Source: Clostridium sp. (GTDB lineage: Bacteria > Bacillota > Clostridia > Clostridiales > Clostridiaceae). From it: DNA of 9,066 nucleotides. The translations under genes and the position numbers were made by a program. The stretch lies in contig NZ_JAHAIF010000079.1 in the NCBI RefSeq assembly GCF_018372875.1, positions 1-9,066 of the forward strand, in the 5' to 3' direction. Positions 7,473 to 9,066 of this stretch are shown in pieces. The notes beneath the pieces were generated by a model, which worked only from the letters and a program-made list of their open reading frames with translations, did no database searches and was not told the DNA's origin. Each line of letters starts with the position of its first letter. The stretch's first letter is position 1.

Positions 7473-8576
7473 ATGAACAATTGTGTTGGGATAATAAACT
7501 TAGATGAGAATGAAAAAAGGATGGACGAGCTAGTTCGAAATAGACCATTAGCTTCAGTTCCTATTGCAGCTAAATATAGGATAGTTGATTTTATACTTTC
7601 AAACATGACCAATTCTGGAATTGACTGTATAGGAATATTTACAAAAAATAAATCTAGATCACTAATGGATCACTTAACTAATGGGAGGCCATGGGACCTT
7701 CATAGAAAGAAGGATGGACTAAAGGTATTTAACTTTGGGGATGAGGAGCCATTTGTTAATGATGTTGATAATTTTTATGATAATATAGAGTTTATAAAAA
7801 ATAGTAGAAAAGATTATGTTTTATTAGCGCCATCATATATGATATGTAATATTGACTATAGGGACGTACTTATGCATCATATAAAAAATAAAAATGATAT
7901 AACTGTTATATATAAAGATGTAAGTAATGCAAATAAATCTTTTCTTGGGTGTGATGTGGTAAATGTAGATGAAGGTAAAGTTAAGTCTGTAGGAAAGAAC
8001 GTTGGAGAGGATAATTTAGCATCTATAAGTATGGAAATGTATATAATGCCTACTTACCTATTTATAGATATTGTAAATGAATGTGTTAAAAGAGGAAGTT
8101 ATAAAAAAATAAAATCATTTATACATGATAACTTAGATAGATTAAATGTAGGTGCCTATAGATTTAATGGTTATCTTTCTTGCATTAACTCTTTAACTAG
8201 CTATTATTATACAAATATGGATTTATTAAAAAGGAAAGTAAGTAAGGAATTATTCTATAATGGTGGCACAATATATACAAAAACAAAAGATGAAGCTCCA
8301 ACTAGATATACAAGAGACAGCAAAGTAACAAATTCTATAATTGCAAATGGATGTTATATAGAAGGGGAAGTAAGAAATAGTATAATATCTAGATGTGTTT
8401 ATGTAGGAAAAGATGTAAAAATAGATGGATGCGTAATATTACAGGATGTTGTCATTGGAGAAAAAGCTAAGTTGGAGAGGATAATAGTAGATAAAGGCAC
8501 ACAAATATTAGAAGAGAAAAATTATGTTGGATCTAAGTCTTGGCCAGTAGTTATGAAAAAAAGACAATATATATAG
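7473..8576 (+). CDS. glgD: GlgD, non-catalytic ADP-glucose pyrophosphorylase-like subunit
   Basis: This 367-residue paralogue of the preceding GlgC is the usual second subunit in Firmicutes. Homology is obvious in AAKYRIVDFILSNMTNSGI (32-50) against [19 protein letters not shown] in GlgC, and in GRPWDLHRKKDG (71-82) against [12 protein letters not shown]. The catalytic signatures are gone: no GGxGxRL loop (it reads INLDENEKR), LSGDHIY is replaced by LAPSYMI (118-124), and the FEEKP lysine motif is absent. The beta-helix region is kept from about residue 285 (VTNSIIANGCYIEGEV). From family knowledge (Geobacillus stearothermophilus), GlgD forms a hetero-oligomer with GlgC and raises its activity; the same role here is inferred. 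It is co-transcribed with glgC (22-bp gap) and followed by a terminator 4 bp after its stop. Confidence 0.94.
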   Translation: MNNCVGIINLDENEKRMDELVRNRPLASVPIAAKYRIVDFILSNMTNSGIDCIGIFTKNKSRSLMDHLTNGRPWDLHRKKDGLKVFNFGDEEPFVNDVDNFYDNIEFIKNSRKDYVLLAPSYMICNIDYRDVLMHHIKNKNDITVIYKDVSNANKSFLGCDVVNVDEGKVKSVGKNVGEDNLASISMEMYIMPTYLFIDIVNECVKRGSYKKIKSFIHDNLDRLNVGAYRFNGYLSCINSLTSYYYTNMDLLKRKVSKELFYNGGTIYTKTKDEAPTRYTRDSKVTNSIIANGCYIEGEVRNSIISRCVYVGKDVKIDGCVILQDVVIGEKAKLERIIVDKGTQILEEKNYVGSKSWPVVMKKRQYI

Positions 8577-8580
8577 AATG

Positions 8581-8617
8581 AAAGAGCATGATAATATTAA
8601 CTATCATGCTCTTTATT
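8581..8617 (+). terminator. Intrinsic terminator of glgCD
   Basis: AAAGAGCATGATA (8581-8593) pairs perfectly with 8602-8614, a 13-bp stem with an 8-nt loop, followed by the U-rich tail TTTATTGTTTATT. It starts four bases after the glgD stop. The AAAG at the 5' base gives only a short T-run on the opposite strand, so it is mainly a + strand terminator. It also insulates the rRNA promoter region downstream. Confidence 0.88.
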
Positions 8618-8758
8618 GTTTATTAATAGATAAAAATGAAGAGATAGTAAGCTTTTATCAAACAAACTGAACCAGGTGTATCAGTATTTAATAATTATAG
8701 AATTATAAAGAAAAATAGAAAAAGATATGAATAATTTAATTAAATAAGTAATATTATA
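8618..8758. other. AT-rich spacer upstream of the rRNA promoters; no gene found
   Basis: Together with the promoter and leader region, this belongs to a 417-bp stretch without genes (8577-8993). No frame here has a start codon with a ribosome site. One frame is open from 8651 to a TAA at 8732 and reads 27 plausible-looking codons (including KQTEPGVSVFNNYR), but it has no start and an in-frame TAA at 8648. The A/T-rich segment near 8700-8758 could act as an UP element for the P1 promoter. Confidence 0.5.
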
Positions 8759-8787
8759 TTAATGATGTTTTATTTATATGATAAGAT
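8759..8787 (+). promoter_or_regulatory. Probable upstream rRNA promoter P1
   Basis: The sequence is TTAATG (8759-8764), a 17-bp spacer and TAAGAT (8782-8787), the latter preceded by TGA to give an extended -10. The ten bases TGATAAGATA are identical to those of P2, and the sequence GTCGCTTG follows at 8795-8802 as it does after P2. The -35 matches consensus at only three of six positions, so P1 should be the weaker of the two. Tandem promoters are normal for Firmicute rRNA operons. Confidence 0.6.
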
Positions 8788-8812
8788 ATGATTCGTCGCT
8801 TGGTTGTGAGGC

Positions 8813-8846
8813 CAACAAGTAAGAAAATAAATTAAAAAACTTGTTG
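8813..8846 (+). repeat. Inverted repeat between P1 and P2, overlapping the P2 -35
   Basis: CAACAAGT (8813-8820) is the exact reverse complement of ACTTGTTG (8839-8846), with an A-rich 18-nt loop. The 3' arm covers the first three bases of the P2 TTGACA. The 5' arm can instead pair with CTTG-GTTG at 8799-8806 (one bulged G) to form a tighter hairpin, so the two folds exclude each other in a P1 transcript. No T-run follows, so it is not an intrinsic terminator. Confidence 0.55.
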
Positions 8847-8872
8847 ACAATGACAAAATTAAGTGATAAGAT
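8844..8872 (+). promoter_or_regulatory. Main rRNA promoter P2
   Basis: TTGACA (8844-8849, perfect -35), a 17-bp spacer and TAAGAT (8867-8872) with an extended -10 TGA just upstream make this the strongest sigma-A promoter in the window. An A/T-rich tract at 8821-8839 could serve as an UP element. Initiation is predicted at G8879, which fits the purine start typical of growth-regulated rRNA promoters. About 115 nt of leader precede the mature 16S. Confidence 0.9.
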
Positions 8873-8878
8873 AAAAAA

Positions 8879-8911
8879 GTCGCTTGAATGCGACACACAA
8901 ATTGGTCTTTG
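8879..8911 (+). promoter_or_regulatory. rRNA leader: start-site hairpin and boxA-like antitermination site
   Basis: GTCGC (8879-8883) and GCGAC (8890-8894) form a five-pair, GC-rich hairpin beginning at the predicted first transcribed base. TGGTCTTTG at 8903-8911 resembles the boxA element of Bacillus/Clostridium rRNA leaders (TGTTCTTTG type), and the following GAAAATTGAACAG also matches the common leader context from memory. boxA is the Nus-factor binding site that allows antitermination through rRNA. The RNase III stem partner would lie beyond 16S, outside the window. Confidence 0.65.
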
Positions 8912-8993
8912 AAAATTGAACAGAATATAAAGTTAAAAACCAGCAATTCTTTTTACGAGTAAACTTAAGAAATCAAGTATCAAGATTAAACTT

Positions 8994-9066
<73 letters not shown>

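Noticed and set aside
7424..7612. An open frame of 62 codons on the minus strand across the glgC/glgD junction
   Set aside because: It is antisense to the 3' end of glgC and the conserved 5' part of glgD, has no family resemblance, and no ribosome site was seen. It is a shadow of the real genes.

Overview
The window is one uninterrupted glycogen (granulose) metabolism locus, flanked by ribosomal RNA sequence on both sides. It opens with the 3' part of a 5S rRNA gene. It closes with the first ~73 bases of a 16S rRNA gene preceded by an rRNA promoter region. Everything recognised lies on the + strand. The strong AT bias, purine-rich Shine-Dalgarno sites, A/T-ending codons, the 16S 5' end and the GlgC/GlgD gene pair point to a low-GC Firmicute, most likely Clostridium sensu stricto. 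Species cannot be fixed from this much sequence.

Layout: (1) 1-96, 5S rRNA 3' part, followed by a clear intrinsic terminator (101-129), a 3 x 10-bp tandem repeat and an AT-rich hairpin. (2) 307-6089, glgB, glgA and glgP, tightly packed (glgB and glgA overlap by 35 bp; glgA and glgP are 19 bp apart), ending at a strong intrinsic terminator (6161-6199). (3) 6290-8576, glgC and glgD, 22 bp apart, with a probable extended -10 promoter of their own and a terminator at 8581-8617. (4) 8618-8993, a non-coding stretch with what look like tandem rRNA promoters (P1 weak, P2 near consensus), leader RNA hairpins and a boxA-like antitermination site. (5) 8994-9066, the start of 16S rRNA.

Together the five proteins form a complete glycogen cycle. 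GlgC, probably complexed with the catalytically degenerate paralogue GlgD, makes ADP-glucose. GlgA polymerises it into alpha-1,4-glucan, GlgB adds alpha-1,6 branches, and GlgP phosphorolyses the chains back to glucose-1-phosphate. A separate debranching enzyme (GlgX or pullulanase type) is not in the window.

I see no CRISPR array, insertion sequence, phage, toxin-antitoxin or defence genes, and no convincing undescribed system. The points worth a second look are the placement between two co-oriented rRNA operons, the split into glgBAP and glgCD transcription units, the loss of catalytic motifs in GlgD, and the duplicated rRNA promoter with possible alternative RNA folds.
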